Source: Dehalococcoidales bacterium (GTDB taxonomy: Bacteria; Chloroflexota; Dehalococcoidia; Dehalococcoidales; Fen-1064). From it: a stretch of 12,995 bases of DNA. Positions 12,653-12,995 of this stretch are shown here, piece after piece. A model generated the notes under the pieces. It was given only the letters and a program-made list of their open reading frames with translations, searched no databases and had not been told where the DNA came from. Both the position numbers and the translations under genes were made by a program. Where the stretch lies: contig JAQTOJ010000032.1 in NCBI GenBank assembly GCA_028713395.1, forward strand, positions 1 through 12,995, written 5' to 3'. Numbering within the stretch: position 1 is the stretch's first letter; every line of letters begins with the position of its first letter.

Positions 12653-12995
12653 ACCCGCAGTATTAAGCCGGTCTTTTCAATCACCGGTGACGTTTACCTG
12701 ATACAAGACACCTGGTGCGGCATCCGGTCACGTTAAAATTCTACGATTCCATTTCCTATCGAATTTCAGGGTTTTTATCACCCTCCACGCATTTTTACCT
12801 TGATCCCAGGTCAGATGATGAAACTCACTATCATATTCCACGGTGTAGGTAGAACTGCGACTCATATCCCCGTCAATTAGAGTTGTATGTTACGGAAGTC
12901 ACTTCCACTTTCCCCGCTTTCCCCGGCTCTTTATGAGATATTTATCTTTTCCCAAAGATTTTTACCAGTTATTACCTCTCTCCGGTTTATTTTGA
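12653..12995. other. Right-edge region after the response regulator, mostly non-coding
   Basis: No confident gene. CCGGT...ACCGG, within 12678-12698, forms a 5-bp stem soon after the response-regulator stop but has no T-tract, so it is only a weak terminator candidate. A minus-strand 45-codon frame is listed separately with low confidence. GGAAGT-C-ACTTCC near 12895-12907 is a short perfect inverted repeat. The last 80 bases are T- and C-rich and show nothing recognisable. Confidence 0.55.
12728..12865 (-). CDS. Possible small protein, 45 aa (low confidence)
   Basis: A minus-strand ATG frame that is convergent with the response regulator and ends in TGA. The product is polar and basic, with several aromatic residues (MSRSSTYTVEYDSEFHHLTW, then WRVIKTLKFDRKWNRRIL), and looks more protein-like than random translation. 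The binding site (GGGG, only 2-3 nt from the ATG) is poor, and an in-frame stop lies shortly upstream so no longer start exists. I do not recognise a family; it could be chance. Confidence 0.3.
   Translation of the reverse strand: MSRSSTYTVEYDSEFHHLTWDQGKNAWRVIKTLKFDRKWNRRILT

Noticed and set aside
12107..12684. Minus-strand frames opposite the response regulator
   Set aside because: The plus-strand frame encodes clear receiver and LuxR domains with a perfect ribosome binding site; the antisense products match nothing.

Overview
The window looks like bacterial chromosome of moderate GC with strong AGGAGG-type ribosome binding sites and many small stress-type membrane proteins. The Thr-rich linker behind the lipobox, the PAS-type histidine kinase and the mix of small genes remind me of Chloroflexota (Dehalococcoidia-like) genomes from metagenomes. 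That placement is a low-confidence impression, not something I could test. No tRNA, rRNA, CRISPR array or intact transposase is visible.

All confident genes but one lie on the minus strand. Reading in the direction of transcription from the right: (a) 11580 to 8317 holds a single-domain DUF1508 protein, a 46-aa DUF3096 membrane protein and a 945-aa lipoprotein with six Ig-like (Big_5) repeats and a C-terminal DUF3494 'ice-binding' domain. (b) 8219 to 5409 holds a small lmo0937-type membrane protein, a 48-aa basic protein, a PRC-barrel/DUF1508 fusion, a YihY/BrkB membrane protein, a second lmo0937-type protein and a short Crp-type helix-turn-helix protein. (c) 5024 to the left edge is a compact operon: a 72-aa unknown, a pore-less voltage-sensor-like membrane protein, an ABC1/UbiB atypical kinase (4-nt overlap), a DUF502 membrane protein, and a double-PAS histidine kinase cut off by the window edge. 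Four of these genes were missed by simple ORF length limits or needed a non-ATG start.

The one confident plus-strand gene (11912-12652) is a NarL/LuxR-type response regulator. Its phospho-acceptor Asp is replaced by Glu and one residue of the acidic pair is lost, so it is probably not controlled by ordinary phosphorylation. Its upstream region (11739-11850) is homologous to an otherwise unexplained intergenic stretch at 5151-5260. That stretch is followed by a plus-strand hairpin with a T-tract, which suggests either a small RNA or the remains of a duplicated regulator gene.

Taken together, the window reads as an envelope and stress-response neighbourhood: membrane proteins of unknown mechanism, an atypical kinase, a sensor kinase, a surface lipoprotein and two unusual regulators. 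The most unusual points are the voltage-sensor/UbiB-kinase pair, the Asp-to-Glu receiver, the paired intergenic element, and the ice-binding lipoprotein within a set of stress genes.
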